Of a stretch of DNA of 64,000 nucleotides, positions 1 through 9,425 are shown one piece after another (the stretch's first letter is position 1; every line of letters begins with the position of its first letter). The position numbers and the translations under genes are program-made. Source of the stretch: Planctomycetota bacterium (GTDB taxonomy: Bacteria; Planctomycetota; UBA8108; UBA1146). The notes under the pieces are model-generated. The model was not told the origin of the DNA and did not search any database. It saw only the letters and a list, made by a program, of their open reading frames with translations. The stretch covers positions 62,001-126,000 of the forward strand of contig JADHSM010000004.1 in NCBI GenBank assembly GCA_016776905.1, in the 5' to 3' direction.

Positions 1-1128
1 TGCGCCATTTCGGATGGCCTGGCGTCGGATTGTGATTTGGATGGAGTTCCGGACGATTGTGAAATCGCTCAGGCTCAAGAACCCGATTGTGACCTCGATG
101 GAATTCCTGATGTTTGTTCTATTGATCTGGGATTAGTGTCTGATTGTAATCAAGATTTAGTACCCGATTCCTGCAACATTCAAGCGGGTGCAGCGGATTG
201 CGATCTCAATGGAATCTTAGATTCGTGCCAGATCGTTGCCGGTAATTCTTCCGATTGTGATTCAGATGGCGTCCTAGATACCTGCGCTATTGATCAAGGA
301 ATATCTTCGGATTGTGATTTGGATGCGGTTCCAGATGATTGCGAGATTGCTCAATCGGTAGAGGCTGATTGTGATCTCGATGGTGTCATCGACGGGTGTG
401 CGATAAGTCAGGGAATCGTTTTTGATTGTGACCAAGACTTGATTCCAGACTCCTGCAACATTCAGGCGGGAGCGCTCGATTGCGATCTCAATGGGATTTT
501 GGATACATGTCAATTGGCCAGTGGCTCAGCTTCTGATTGTGATCAAGACGGATCTTTGGACTCTTGTGAGATCAATACGGGCAATGTGCTCGATTGCGAT
601 TCTGATGGAGTTCCTGATCCTTGTGCTATCTCAAGCGGAGTCGTCAGTGATTGCGATTTCAATACCATCCCTGATGAATGTTCGATTACAGCCGATCCTA
701 CATTGGACTGTGATCTGGACGGTGGTCTCGATGTTTGCCAATTGAATAATGGAACAGCCGAGGACTGTAATCTCAATGGAGTACTCGACTCTTGTGATAT
801 TACAGGCGGTTTAGATCAGGATCAAAATGGTGTTCCTGATGACTGTCAAAATGCTGACTTCATCAGGGGTGATTGCTCAGCGAATATGTCTTTCAATATC
901 GCAGATGCAATTTTGAGCCTCAATTATCTCTTTGGTCAGACTACTGTTGAATGCCTTGATGCATGTGACGTGAATGATGATGAAGTCCTCAATATTGCAG
1001 ATGCTGTGTTCACTCTTGCCGCTCTCTTTAGTGGCGGGCCTATGCCTACAGCGCCATTTCCGAACTGTGGAGAAGATCTGGTCGGAAGTGGTTTGGGATG
1101 TGACGTCTTCAACCTCGGTTGCCCTTAA
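1..1128 (+). CDS. Secreted Ca-binding-repeat protein with C-terminal dockerin-like module (5' partial)
   Basis: The frame is open from the first base, so the N-terminus, including any signal peptide, lies outside the window. About 270 visible residues are 18-19 residue repeats of the form DCDxDGxPDxC, which resemble thrombospondin type 3 / EF-hand calcium loops with two Cys per repeat. A higher-order unit of about 94 residues (282 bp) is visible: DGVPDDCEIAQ recurs as DAVPDDCEIAQ, and PDSCNIQAG occurs twice at the same offset. The last 90 residues form a double dockerin-like module (FIRGDCSAN...IADAILSL, then DVNDDEVLNIADAVFTL) with a Cys-containing tail ending GCP. This is probably an exported, calcium-stabilised structural or adhesive protein; no catalytic domain is visible. 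The stop codon overlaps that of the convergent helicase gene. Confidence 0.85.
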   Translation, partial: CAISDGLASDCDLDGVPDDCEIAQAQEPDCDLDGIPDVCSIDLGLVSDCNQDLVPDSCNIQAGAADCDLNGILDSCQIVAGNSSDCDSDGVLDTCAIDQGISSDCDLDAVPDDCEIAQSVEADCDLDGVIDGCAISQGIVFDCDQDLIPDSCNIQAGALDCDLNGILDTCQLASGSASDCDQDGSLDSCEINTGNVLDCDSDGVPDPCAISSGVVSDCDFNTIPDECSITADPTLDCDLDGGLDVCQLNNGTAEDCNLNGVLDSCDITGGLDQDQNGVPDDCQNADFIRGDCSANMSFNIADAILSLNYLFGQTTVECLDACDVNDDEVLNIADAVFTLAALFSGGPMPTAPFPNCGEDLVGSGLGCDVFNLGCP

Positions 1129-2576
1129 CCTGTATTGCGTCTCCGATTATTAGGTTTACGAGGGGAAGCGGGTCTTGATCCTGCAGAGGTAGAAGTCGAC
1201 TTGCCAGGGCTGGCCTTGGGTCGTCTCTTCTTCTGTGCATGAGATTTAACCGGTTGCCCTGTTCCATCTCCATCTGCGGATCGTTTTGGCCTTCGATTTC
1301 CTCGAGAACTGGAAGGGCGAGCTGAAGAACCGCTTCGTGAACTTCGACCCCTTCGTCCTGAAGGTCCTGGACCTCTGCGTGAGGGGCGACTGCTTTTTCC
1401 TTTGGAGCCTTTGGTGGAACGATCAAATTCTCCACCCTCAAATCCTGGTGTGGATATCGTCTCGATCTCTTTACCGATGATTTTTTCGATGGAAAGAATC
1501 ATGAGGAGGTCTTCTGCGGAGACAAAAGTACATGCTTTTCCCTCTCTCTCTGATCTCCCAGTTCTTCCGATTCTGTGTGTGTAGGCTTCGGCAGTGTTAG
1601 GAATGTCCAGATTGATCACATGGGAAACACTCTCAACATCGATGCCTCTAGCAGCGATGTCCGTTGCTACCAAAACATCAAATTTCCCTTTTCTGAAACC
1701 CTGCATAGCACGGTCTCTTTGATTTTGAGACATATTGCCTTGGAGGGCGACTGCGCGATGGCCGTCTTTGTCGAGCTTCTCCGCGATTTGTCGTGCTCTT
1801 CGTTTTGTACGAGTAAAGACGATGGCAGAGGCAATCTTCTCTTCCTTGAGCATGTGTCGTAGAAGGTCGATCTTCTTTTTCTCAGGAACGGTATAGAGTG
1901 CGTGGTCGATAGTTTTTGCTGGGGTCGAATGATTGATTTCTGCAACAAAAGGATCAACAAGGATCTTCTGTGCCAACCTTCTAATTTCAGGGGGCATAGT
2001 TGCCGCGAACAAAAGATTCTGCCGATGTTCAGGAAGCTCATCAAGGATTCGATTAATGTCTGGAAGGAATCCCATGTCGAACATGTGGTCGGCTTCATCC
2101 AGAACCAATTTCTCAACACGGCTCAAGTTGACATGACCTTGACGCATGAGATCTAAGAGGCGACCTGGGCATGCACAAATGATGTCTGGATTTCTTTTGA
2201 GTTTCTCAATCTGAGGATTCTCTGAGACACCACCATAGATCGTCATCGATTTGATTTTTGTTCCGATGGTCAACTTTCGGAATTCGTCTTCAATCTGTGA
2301 AACAAGTTCTCTAGTAGGTGCGATCACCAATATTCGTGGCCCTTTTGCTTTTCTTCTGAGAAGAGACTCGATAGCAGGGATGGCGAATGCTGCTGTTTTT
2401 CCTGTACCCGTTTGTGCGAGGCCCAGAATGTCTTTGCCATCGAGGGCCGGAGAAATAGATTGGGCCTGAATGGGGCGAGGGCTCGAATAGCCCGCTTTTT
2501 CAATGGCTTTCCCCAGCAAAGTGTTCAGTTCAAGTTCTGAGAACTGCTCTAATACACGGTAAGTATCGGGTGACAT
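1125..2576 (-). CDS. DEAD-box ATP-dependent RNA helicase, RhlE-like
   Basis: A 483-residue RNA helicase with the complete motif series: Q motif around residues 12-37, AQTGTGKT (54-61), PTREL (88-92), the DEAD box (160-163), TRTKRRA (about 255-261), ATDIAARG (about 304-311) and HRIGRTGR (334-341). Motif III reads AAT (191-193) instead of the usual SAT. After about residue 390 there is a long low-complexity tail rich in Arg, Ser, Lys and Gly, typical of RhlE-type helicases where such tails bind RNA. The likely role is ATP-driven remodelling of RNA duplexes in ribosome assembly or mRNA turnover. It is transcribed divergently from pdxH, and its stop codon overlaps the stop of the convergent repeat protein by four bases. 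Family assignment is firm; the precise subfamily is inferred. Confidence 0.95.
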   Translation of the reverse strand: MSPDTYRVLEQFSELELNTLLGKAIEKAGYSSPRPIQAQSISPALDGKDILGLAQTGTGKTAAFAIPAIESLLRRKAKGPRILVIAPTRELVSQIEDEFRKLTIGTKIKSMTIYGGVSENPQIEKLKRNPDIICACPGRLLDLMRQGHVNLSRVEKLVLDEADHMFDMGFLPDINRILDELPEHRQNLLFAATMPPEIRRLAQKILVDPFVAEINHSTPAKTIDHALYTVPEKKKIDLLRHMLKEEKIASAIVFTRTKRRARQIAEKLDKDGHRAVALQGNMSQNQRDRAMQGFRKGKFDVLVATDIAARGIDVESVSHVINLDIPNTAEAYTHRIGRTGRSEREGKACTFVSAEDLLMILSIEKIIGKEIETISTPGFEGGEFDRSTKGSKGKSSRPSRRGPGPSGRRGRSSRSGSSARPSSSRGNRRPKRSADGDGTGQPVKSHAQKKRRPKASPGKSTSTSAGSRPASPRKPNNRRRNTG

Positions 2577-2779
2577 ATTTGTGATTTGGCTTCCTGACAG
2601 AGTGAGTCTTCCGCTTAATTTGATCTATCTGGGCGGAAAACGCATGCAATTCCACTCGGCTCATACAAAAAACCGACCTGATTCTGATTATATCTGTAGC
2701 GAAAGTAGATGTTTCTGAATCCATGGATTTATATTCAAGTAGTGTTAGAGAGAGGTTTGCCCTTGTTGAAAGGCCTTTA

Positions 2780-3418
2780 ATGAACTCCTCTTACCCTCCA
2801 CGAGTGGATTATGACAATGACGAGAACTCGATCAGATCTTCATCCGTACACCCTGATCCGTTTGAACAGTTCAAGTTGTGGTATTCAGAGGAAGAGATCG
2901 AAGGGGTTGAAGAGCCTCATCGGATTTCTTTGGCCACGTGTACACCCGATGGAATTCCTTCCCTCAGAATGGTGTTGCTGAAAATATTCGGTCCTGAAGG
3001 TTTCTTCTTTTTCACAGATTATCAGTCTCGGAAAGCTCAAGAACTCTCTTTGAATCCTAAAGCCGCTATTCTCTCACATTGGCCTAGATTACAGCGTCAG
3101 GTCAGAATCGAAGGAAGCGTAAAAAAAGCCTCGAGAGAAGTATCTGAAAAGTATTTTGATGATCGCCCTCGATTGTCCCAAGCCGCAGCTTCGGTCTCTT
3201 CACAAAGTTCCGAAATGCTGGATCGCGACGAATTTGAATCACGGTTGAAGGGATTGGCGACCGGTTCGAGTACCCTCTCCTGCCCGGAGAATTGGGGAGG
3301 GTATTGCTTGGTTCCCGAACTCTTTGAGTTTTGGCAAGGTCAGCGAGGTAGGGTCCACGATAGAGTGATTTACGAGAAGACGCCGGCTGGGTGGATTTTG
3401 AAGGAACTCCAACCCTAA
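2780..3418 (+). CDS. pdxH: Pyridoxamine 5'-phosphate oxidase
   Basis: FMN-dependent oxidase that converts pyridoxine/pyridoxamine 5'-phosphate to pyridoxal 5'-phosphate, the last step of vitamin B6 synthesis and salvage. Family hallmarks are LRMVLLK, FFTDYQSRKAQEL (flavin-binding region), QRQVRIEG, the SSQSS segment, and a C-terminal GYCLVPELFEFWQG followed by RVHDR, which carries the substrate-binding Arg and His. The start at 2780 is preferred because GAAAGG lies seven bases upstream and the resulting 212 residues match the family length. An in-frame ATG at 2723 would give 231 residues and has no obvious ribosome-binding site. It is cytosolic, monocistronic and divergent from the helicase. 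Confidence 0.93.
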   Translation: MNSSYPPRVDYDNDENSIRSSSVHPDPFEQFKLWYSEEEIEGVEEPHRISLATCTPDGIPSLRMVLLKIFGPEGFFFFTDYQSRKAQELSLNPKAAILSHWPRLQRQVRIEGSVKKASREVSEKYFDDRPRLSQAAASVSSQSSEMLDRDEFESRLKGLATGSSTLSCPENWGGYCLVPELFEFWQGQRGRVHDRVIYEKTPAGWILKELQP

Positions 3419-3428
3419 TATCTCTTCC

Positions 3429-3472
3429 AAGGTGCGATTGTATTCATCAAAAGGTGCGATTGTATTAATCAA
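3429..3472. repeat. 22-bp tandem duplication upstream of tRNA-Arg
   Basis: Two contiguous 22-bp copies (3429-3450 and 3451-3472) beginning AAGGTGCGATTGTATT differ at one base (C to A). They lie just after the pdxH stop and 46 bp before tRNA-Arg, where the tRNA promoter would be expected. Confidence 0.9.
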
Positions 3473-3518
3473 GATGCTTTGCACTTTTCCCGTGAAGGTG
3501 TAAATTCCTTGCTTCGGT

Positions 3519-3595
3519 GCGCTCGTAGCTCAACTGGATAGAGCATCGGATTTCTAATCCGAAGGTTCCAGGTTCGAGTCCTGGCGGGCGTACCA
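3519..3595 (+). tRNA. tRNA-Arg (anticodon TCT)
   Basis: Complete cloverleaf. The acceptor strand GCGCTCG (3519-3525) pairs with CGGGCGT (3585-3591). The anticodon stem TCGGA/TCCGA encloses the loop TTTCTAA, giving anticodon TCT, which reads AGA/AGG. The T arm is CCAGG-TTCGAGT-CCTGG. Discriminator A is followed by an encoded CCA (3593-3595). Confidence 0.97.
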
Positions 3596-3690
3596 TTTTT
3601 TATACTCGTTGCTTCCCCCAATGTTTTCCACCATTCTGATTCTCAAGAGCCCATTCGTTGACGGGTCATCTTGAGGAAGGTGAGTGTGAT

Positions 3691-4956
3691 ATGTGGATAA
3701 CAACAATTCTTCTATTGGTTACAGCATGTGTACAGACTGATACTCCGAAGGAAGCTCCCCAGTTCGAAAAACCGGTTCGTATTGAATCAAACGGGATTCC
3801 TATCGATGTGACCGTCGGGCATGCCGCTCCTTATATGCATGACTTTGATGGCGATGGAATAACCGATCTACTCGTCGGTGAATATGGTGATGTCGATTTC
3901 CCTGTCGAAAGATTGCCGAAAAGAATTCGAGATGAATCCGATAGTAAGGGAGCCTTCTCCCAGGGGAGGCTGCGGATATATAAAAACCATGGTTCTGATA
4001 CCCAGCCTAAATTTAATGGATTCGAATATCTCCGAGCTGGAGCTGGATTCGCATCCATACCTTCAACCTGATGCATTTGTTTTTGTCCGCAGTTTGTGGA
4101 CTACGACAATGACGGAGATCTAGATATATTGAGCGGATCCTATACAGGAGAGATTTATTACTTTGAGTGTCAAGATGACGGAAAATTTTTGCAGGGTAAA
4201 TGTCTGGTTGATAAAGATAACGTCGATCTCAAAGCACAGTCATATTCGATCACTGTAGAAGCATGGGATTTCGATGCTGATGGCGATCTCGATTTGATTC
4301 TGGGTACTCGCGTCTCTTCCGTAGAGTTATTCGAAAATATCGGAACCCGAGAAGCTCCTATCTACGCGGCTAAATCGAAGAAACTCAAAACCCAAGGCGG
4401 AAAACCGATAAAAGGTAGCAATGCCCATAGGGCCGATTGGGATGGTGACGGTGTACTGGATCTTGTTTTGGGCGCTGAATATGGGGGAGTGCACTGGTAT
4501 CGGAATGTCGGGAGTACTGACAAACCGTTATACGGAGATCGTCAGGTCATAGTGGAGCAGCCTGAGTTCAAGCAAAGAACTGAGGCTGAAGGCCCTGAGT
4601 TTTCAGGCTCTCGAAGCAAGGTGTTCGTGACGGATTGGGATAAGGATGGGATGAACGATCTCTTGGTAGGAGACGTTCAATGGCTCAACTACACTCTACC
4701 GCCATTAACTGCGGAAGAGGAATCTGAAAAAATGAAGTTACAACCAGAGTATGAAAAATTAGATAAGGTTCTGGAAGAACTGAATGATGAAAAGATCCGT
4801 TACCAGCGAAAAAAGGTTGAGGTTCCAGAAGAAGTGAACAGTAGGTATGACGCCGCTTATGAAGCTTGGCTTCCCGTGTATCGCAGGATGTCAAAGTTTG
4901 ATCGAGAGAAGTCTAAAACTCATGGTTGGGTATGGCTCTACAGGCAAATCCCCTAG
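3691..4956 (+). CDS. FG-GAP/VCBS-repeat lipoprotein with one in-frame TGA (candidate selenoprotein, or disrupted gene)
   Basis: One reading frame runs from ATG 3691 to TAG 4956, interrupted only by TGA at 4069-4071 (codon 127). Upstream are a lipoprotein signal peptide (lipobox LVTAC) and a first FG-GAP repeat (DFDGDGITDLLVG). Directly after the TGA come CICFCPQF and four more repeats (DYDNDGDLDILSG, DFDADGDLDLILG, DWDGDGVLDLVLG, DWDKDGMNDLLVG), then a charged helical C-terminus ending HGWVWLYR. Repeats on both sides are intact and in register, so little else has decayed. The TGA sits just before a Cys-rich stretch, and a hairpin follows it at SECIS-like distance. The alternatives are a point nonsense mutation, a sequence error, or reinitiation at GTG 4096. 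FG-GAP repeats usually form calcium-binding beta-propellers; the ligand is unknown. The start was chosen for the signal peptide and the upstream GAGGAAGGTGAG; a TTG at 3658 is less likely. Confidence 0.65.
4085..4101 (+). promoter_or_regulatory. SECIS-like stem-loop downstream of in-frame TGA
   Basis: GTCCGCA pairs with TGTGGAC (seven pairs, one of them G-U) around a GTT loop. The loop G lies 20 nt after the TGA at 4069-4071. Published rules for bacterial SECIS elements ask for an upper stem of about 4-16 bp, a G in the first two loop positions and about 16-37 nt from the UGA, all of which are met. Hairpins of this size also arise by chance, so this is only a candidate. Confidence 0.4.
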
Positions 4957-4968
4957 TTCTTGTCTGAT

Positions 4969-5643
4969 TCAAGAGTCCTTGGTGTAGTCTTCCGGTTGAT
5001 GTCGAATCACCGCTCCTTCGACGAGGAAAGCCACGTCTTCGGCAATGTTTGTTGCAAGATCTGCGATACGCTCAAGATGACGAGATGCTGAAAGCATATG
5101 GATGGCTCTTGTGATAACTGCGGGGTTCTCGAACATGAGTGCTTCAAGAATAACAAACATTTGTTTATTGATATCGTCAACTTCATCGTCCATCGCTAGA
5201 ACTTCTCGAGCAGTCATGACATCGAGGTTGATCAGTGAGTTCAAACTTTGTTTGACCATCGTTCGTACAACCTCAAGCATGCGGTGGAAATCAAGTGGTA
5301 CACCAATATCGTCGTGAGTGGCGAGGTACGCGGCACGTTCAGCAATATTGATGGCGAGGTCGCCCATTCTTTCGAGGTCGTTGTTCACTTTCATCACGCA
5401 TACTACGAATCGTAGGTCCGTTGCCACCGGCTGATGAAGTGCAAGAATCTTCAGGCAATCTTCTTCGATCACAACTTCTCTTCGATCGATCGTGACATCT
5501 AACTCATGAACCTCTGAGCAGAGATCCGCTCTACGCTCCTGTAATGCACTGATGGCGAGGTTGGTCGCTTTCTCCACTAGGCTTCCCATGTCGAGAAGCT
5601 TCTTCTTTAAATCTTCGAGGTCACGTTGAAGGTGCATAGTCAT
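4969..5643 (-). CDS. phoU: Phosphate-signalling regulator PhoU
   Basis: A 224-residue all-helical protein with two PhoU repeats (roughly residues 15-105 and 115-205). Conserved acidic/His segments are visible, such as QPVATDLRFV and NNDLERMGDLAINIAERA in the first half and HLERIADLATNIAEDVAFLV in the second; these helices bind metal ions in PhoU structures. PhoU couples the Pst transporter to phosphate signalling and limits uptake when phosphate is plentiful. It is the last gene of the phosphate operon, 79 bp after pstB, and ends 12 bp from the convergent FG-GAP gene. No phoB/phoR pair is present in this window. Confidence 0.95.
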   Translation of the reverse strand: MTMHLQRDLEDLKKKLLDMGSLVEKATNLAISALQERRADLCSEVHELDVTIDRREVVIEEDCLKILALHQPVATDLRFVVCVMKVNNDLERMGDLAINIAERAAYLATHDDIGVPLDFHRMLEVVRTMVKQSLNSLINLDVMTAREVLAMDDEVDDINKQMFVILEALMFENPAVITRAIHMLSASRHLERIADLATNIAEDVAFLVEGAVIRHQPEDYTKDS

Positions 5644-5722
5644 GGTTTGTGATACCCATCATTTGTTCTAGTAGCAGTTGGCAAAGGCACTCGTTATCGA
5701 TCAGGTGACAGCAAAATGGAAT

Positions 5723-6586
5723 TTATCCGAACCGCCCAGAAACATAGTCTTCTGTTCGCTGTTCCTTGGGGTTCGTGAAAATCGTACTTGTTTCGTCAAA
5801 TTCGACCAGGTTACCGGAATCCATGAAAGCCGTGTAATCTGAGACTCTGGCAGCCTGTTGCATATTGTGGGTGACGATCACGATGGTGTATTGCTCTTTG
5901 AGTTCAAGCATCAGATCTTCAATGTGACTGGTCGAAACCGGGTCGAGTGCTGAACAAGGTTCGTCCATGAGCAACACTTCAGGTTTCATTGCTAGAGATC
6001 TGGCGATGCAAAGTCTCTGCTGTTGTCCTCCGGAAAGACCGAGAGCGGAATCATGCAATCGATCAGAGACTTCATTCCAAAGAGCAGCTCTCTTGAGCGA
6101 AGTTTCTACAAGCTCTGCGATGTCACCCGTATAGCCATTAATTTGTGGTGCCCAAGCAATGTTTTTGAAAATCGTTTTTGGAAATGGATTTGGCTTCTGA
6201 AAGACCATTCCAATTCGTAAGCGTACTTCGACGGGATCGATGTTCTTGTCATAAAGATCCATATCCTTGTACATCAGTGAACCCTCTACCTTTGCACCTA
6301 GAATGAAATCATTCATACGATTGAATGCTCTCAGTAAGGTGCTTTTTCCGCAGCCAGAGGGGCCAATCACCGCGGTGATCTTGTTGCTTGGGAAGACGAT
6401 GTCTACACCTTTGACAGCTTGCTCAGAGCCGTAGCTAATGACCACACCTTCGCCTTTGAGTTCAGCATTGCGAAGATCGTTTTCTTTGTCTCCGCCACTG
6501 ATATTAGATTCGGGTTTGGTACTCTTCGGACGTTTGTTCATCGGTTCTTCCTCGGAGAGTTTTTTGGCTTCATCAACAGGGGTCAT
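5723..6586 (-). CDS. pstB: Phosphate ABC transporter ATP-binding protein PstB
   Basis: A 287-residue ATPase of the high-affinity phosphate importer. Visible are Walker [10 protein letters not shown] (residues 75-83), the Q-loop in VFQKPNPFP, the PstB-type signature LSGGQQQRL (184-192), Walker B VLLMDEP (204-210) and the H-loop [10 protein letters not shown]. The first 40 residues are a polar extension not usual in PstB, so a downstream start at Met16 is possible. The ATG at 6586 overlaps the pstA stop by four bases, indicating translational coupling. It works with PstA, PstC and PstS at the inner membrane. Confidence 0.97.
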   Translation of the reverse strand: MTPVDEAKKLSEEEPMNKRPKSTKPESNISGGDKENDLRNAELKGEGVVISYGSEQAVKGVDIVFPSNKITAVIGPSGCGKSTLLRAFNRMNDFILGAKVEGSLMYKDMDLYDKNIDPVEVRLRIGMVFQKPNPFPKTIFKNIAWAPQINGYTGDIAELVETSLKRAALWNEVSDRLHDSALGLSGGQQQRLCIARSLAMKPEVLLMDEPCSALDPVSTSHIEDLMLELKEQYTIVIVTHNMQQAARVSDYTAFMDSGNLVEFDETSTIFTNPKEQRTEDYVSGRFG

Positions 6587-7473
6587 GATTGAGCCTTTTG
6601 TGTTTTATTTCGTATTAGGATTGCAACGCTATTCATCATGAACAGGGCTAGAAGTAATACTATTATCCCGCCTGCTGCGAGGCCTTCGAATTCGACTTTT
6701 GCTTCTCGGGCCCAGTTGTAGATCTGGATCGGCAGTGCTGTAAAGCCGTCCATGATTCCATGAGGAGCTTTGCTCACATACGCGACTGCTCCAACCATAA
6801 GAATGGGGGCGGTTTCTCCGATGGCTCTGGAAAGGGCCAAGATTACGCCCGTCATTATTCCCGGCATGGCCGCTGGAAGAACATGGTGGAATACCGTCTG
6901 GAATCGGGTCGCTCCCAGGGCAAATGCAGAGAGGCGAATCGAATTCGGAACGGCTTTGATGGCTTCTCTTGAGGCAATGATGATGACCGGAAGTATCAAT
7001 AAGCTGAGAGTGAGAGCTCCGGAAAGGACGCTCGGCCCCAACTTCATGAATCGAACAAAAAGAGTTAATCCCAAAATCCCGTAAACGATTGAGGGAACTC
7101 CAGCAAGATTGGAAATGTTGATTTCAATGAATGAATTTAAACGATTCTTTTTTGCATATTCTTCGAGATAAAGGGCTGAGGAAACTCCGACAGGAATCGC
7201 GATTGCTGCTGTCGTGACGATGATCCAAATCGTTCCCATTAAGGCAGAGAAGAGACCTGCTTTATGAGGCATCCGGGATGGAGCATTTTTTATGAAATCA
7301 AAACTGATCCATTCCCAACCCGAGGAGAAGATATGGACCAATAGGAAACCCAAAACTCCGATACACAACCAAGAGAGGATTGCGCAGCAATTTTTAAAGA
7401 TCATCGAGAAAGCTCTTCTGCGTTCAAGTCTTGAATTGAACTCTGGTGCAGAAGAATGTTCGGAGGAACTCAT
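6583..7473 (-). CDS. pstA: Phosphate ABC transporter permease PstA
   Basis: A 296-residue inner-membrane permease with about six transmembrane helices. It has the binding-protein-dependent transport loop ([20 protein letters not shown]...[21 protein letters not shown]) that contacts PstB. The sequence GLTLFVRF, followed by a helix-rich segment and [12 protein letters not shown], is typical of PstA. It pairs with PstC to form the channel. It overlaps pstC upstream and pstB downstream by four bases each, so the three are probably translated as a coupled set. Confidence 0.96.
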   Translation of the reverse strand: MSSSEHSSAPEFNSRLERRRAFSMIFKNCCAILSWLCIGVLGFLLVHIFSSGWEWISFDFIKNAPSRMPHKAGLFSALMGTIWIIVTTAAIAIPVGVSSALYLEEYAKKNRLNSFIEINISNLAGVPSIVYGILGLTLFVRFMKLGPSVLSGALTLSLLILPVIIIASREAIKAVPNSIRLSAFALGATRFQTVFHHVLPAAMPGIMTGVILALSRAIGETAPILMVGAVAYVSKAPHGIMDGFTALPIQIYNWAREAKVEFEGLAAGGIIVLLLALFMMNSVAILIRNKTQKAQS

Positions 7474-8390
7474 TCGTATTCCTCCCGGTACTTTTTGAGG
7501 ATTTTGTAACTCAGAAGATTGGCGGCTAAAGTAATCAGAAACAGGAGACCGCCCACCGCATAGAGTGAATGGTAGGAAATGGATCCGTGTTCAATATCGC
7601 CGGTGGCGACCTGAACAATGAAAGCCGTCATCGTTTGAATACTCTCTAGGGGGTTCAGCGTCATTTTTGGTGTTCCACCTGCAGCGAGAGTCACGGCCAT
7701 TGTTTCTCCTATCGCTCTGGAGAAAGCCAGAACAAAGGAGGCCACGATTCCCGACAATGCCGCTGGAACTACGATTTTGAGAGATACCTCAGTTTTAGTG
7801 CTACCGAGTGCATATCCACCATCTCGAAGTGATCTTGGCACAGCCTTGAGTGCATCGTCACAAAGTGATGCGACCATTGGCAAAATCATCACTGCGACGA
7901 CGATGGAGGCTGACAATGCATTGAACACTGGGATCTCATCATTAAATGATTTGAGTATTGGGGTGATACCTGTCAGAGCAAAGTAACCGTAAACAACTGT
8001 AGGAATCCCTGCGAGGATCTCTAGAACCGGCTTAACAGTTTGACGAACTCTTTGGCTTGCAAACTCACTTAAGTAAATCGCACTTGCGAGTCCTACAGGT
8101 AGAGCGATAAGACCTGCTCCCAGCACGATCAGAATAGTCCCCATTAACAAGGGGAGGACACCAAAGGATCGAGGCAATATCAGAGCGTTCCATTTTGTTC
8201 CGAAAAGAAAATCTACTACTGAGACTTCTCTAAAGAATGGAATCGCTTCTTTGGCGAGGACGAAAATAATTCCGAATGTGGTCAAGACAGAGGCGAGTGC
8301 GCAGAGGAATATTCCCCAGCGCACTCCCTCTTCTATCCACTTCGATTTTTTTGTCTTCTGCCTAAAAGCTGCAGCGACTATATCAGTCAT
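7470..8390 (-). CDS. pstC: Phosphate ABC transporter permease PstC
   Basis: A 306-residue inner-membrane permease. After a short N-terminal cytosolic stretch come about six transmembrane helices. The EAA-type loop is seen in [19 protein letters not shown] followed by [23 protein letters not shown]. The position between pstS and pstA and the four-base overlap with pstA identify it as PstC rather than a second PstA. The gap to pstS is 11 bp. Confidence 0.96.
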   Translation of the reverse strand: MTDIVAAAFRQKTKKSKWIEEGVRWGIFLCALASVLTTFGIIFVLAKEAIPFFREVSVVDFLFGTKWNALILPRSFGVLPLLMGTILIVLGAGLIALPVGLASAIYLSEFASQRVRQTVKPVLEILAGIPTVVYGYFALTGITPILKSFNDEIPVFNALSASIVVAVMILPMVASLCDDALKAVPRSLRDGGYALGSTKTEVSLKIVVPAALSGIVASFVLAFSRAIGETMAVTLAAGGTPKMTLNPLESIQTMTAFIVQVATGDIEHGSISYHSLYAVGGLLFLITLAANLLSYKILKKYREEYE

Positions 8391-8401
8391 TCCTACCTTA
8401 T

Positions 8402-9349
8402 TTATTCTGCTGAAGAGTTGTTTTTCGACTGCTCAACGAATGCTTCAAATTTGAGTAATTGTTTGTCGTATTCATTTTTGGGGAGCGGGACGTAGCCTAC
8501 TTCAGAGACGAGTGTTTCGGCATTCGCAAGGTAGAATTTCACAAACTCCTGAACCTCGGGTCTCACTACCGATTTGCTACTCAGGTAGATGAAAATTGGT
8601 CGAGAAAGTGGTTTGTAGGTGCCGTCATTGATGCTGGATTCATTTGGAGTAACAGCGGGTTCGCCATTGACACTCACTGGAACAATCTTCAACTTGGCTT
8701 CATTTTCTTTGTAGTAGACGTAGCCGAAAAATGCCAAAGCATTTTTATCTCCTGAAACGCCTTTTACCAGTACGTTGTCATCTTCACTTTGCATGTAATC
8801 GGATCGACACAACTGCTCTTTACCATTGACGACCTTTGTGAAGTAATCAAATGTGCCAGAATCGGATCCTGGCCCAAATAGTTCAATTTCAGTGTCTGGC
8901 CAACCCTCACGAACTTGACTCCAAGTGTTTACAGCTGAATCCGGGTGCCAAATCTTTCTCAATTCTTCGATCGAGATCTGGTCAACGAAATCGTTGTCAG
9001 GGTGAGTGACGACTGAAAGCCCATCGTAGGCGACTGGGATCTCCAAGAACTCTATTCCAAGTTCCTTACACTTGGCGATCTCTTTTTCTTTAATAGGGCG
9101 GGAAGCGTCATTGATATCACATTCACCGATAGAGAACTTCTTGAAGCCTCCACCTGTTCCTGAAACTCCAACCGGCACGTTTACATTTGGATAAGCCTTT
9201 TGGAATTCCTCCGCGACCGCCATCGTAATCGGGAATACTGTACTGGAACCGTCGATCCGTACTGTCCCATTTAGGCCGTCTGTATTCGGAGCTTCACAGC
9301 CACATAGGGTTACTAAGAAAACAAAGACCAATATCCAATTTGTTTTCAT
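8402..9349 (-). CDS. pstS: Phosphate-binding lipoprotein PstS
   Basis: A 315-residue periplasmic phosphate-binding protein, probably lipid-anchored: the signal sequence ends LVTLCGC with Cys18 as the likely modified residue. Phosphate-binding segments of the PstS family are visible: GSSTVFPI near residues 34-41, [21 protein letters not shown], and [12 protein letters not shown] in the second lobe. It captures phosphate after it crosses the outer membrane and delivers it to PstCA. It is followed by pstC at 11 bp and preceded by the porin gene at 76 bp. Confidence 0.96.
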   Translation of the reverse strand: MKTNWILVFVFLVTLCGCEAPNTDGLNGTVRIDGSSTVFPITMAVAEEFQKAYPNVNVPVGVSGTGGGFKKFSIGECDINDASRPIKEKEIAKCKELGIEFLEIPVAYDGLSVVTHPDNDFVDQISIEELRKIWHPDSAVNTWSQVREGWPDTEIELFGPGSDSGTFDYFTKVVNGKEQLCRSDYMQSEDDNVLVKGVSGDKNALAFFGYVYYKENEAKLKIVPVSVNGEPAVTPNESSINDGTYKPLSRPIFIYLSSKSVVRPEVQEFVKFYLANAETLVSEVGYVPLPKNEYDKQLLKFEAFVEQSKNNSSAE

Positions 9350-9425
9350 TTTTTCCTCTACTTTCTGTTCTTCAAGTTTTTTATCGACATGTTAAATCTA
9401 CTTACAGTGTGAACGTTTTGGTGTG

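Noticed and set aside
1667-2119. Antisense open frames inside the helicase, dockerin-module genes and glutamate dehydrogenase
   Set aside because: They mirror strong coding sequences with conserved motifs on the other strand and show no protein features of their own.
3691-4956. Alternative genetic code in which TGA is always sense
   Set aside because: Many intact genes here end with TGA (for example uvrB at 43898-43900, directly before the next start), so TGA is a normal stop in this genome.
4096-4956. Independent gene starting at GTG 4096
   Set aside because: It would begin inside an FG-GAP repeat, has no signal peptide or ribosome-binding site, and is in frame with the upstream lipoprotein; a single interrupted gene explains it better.
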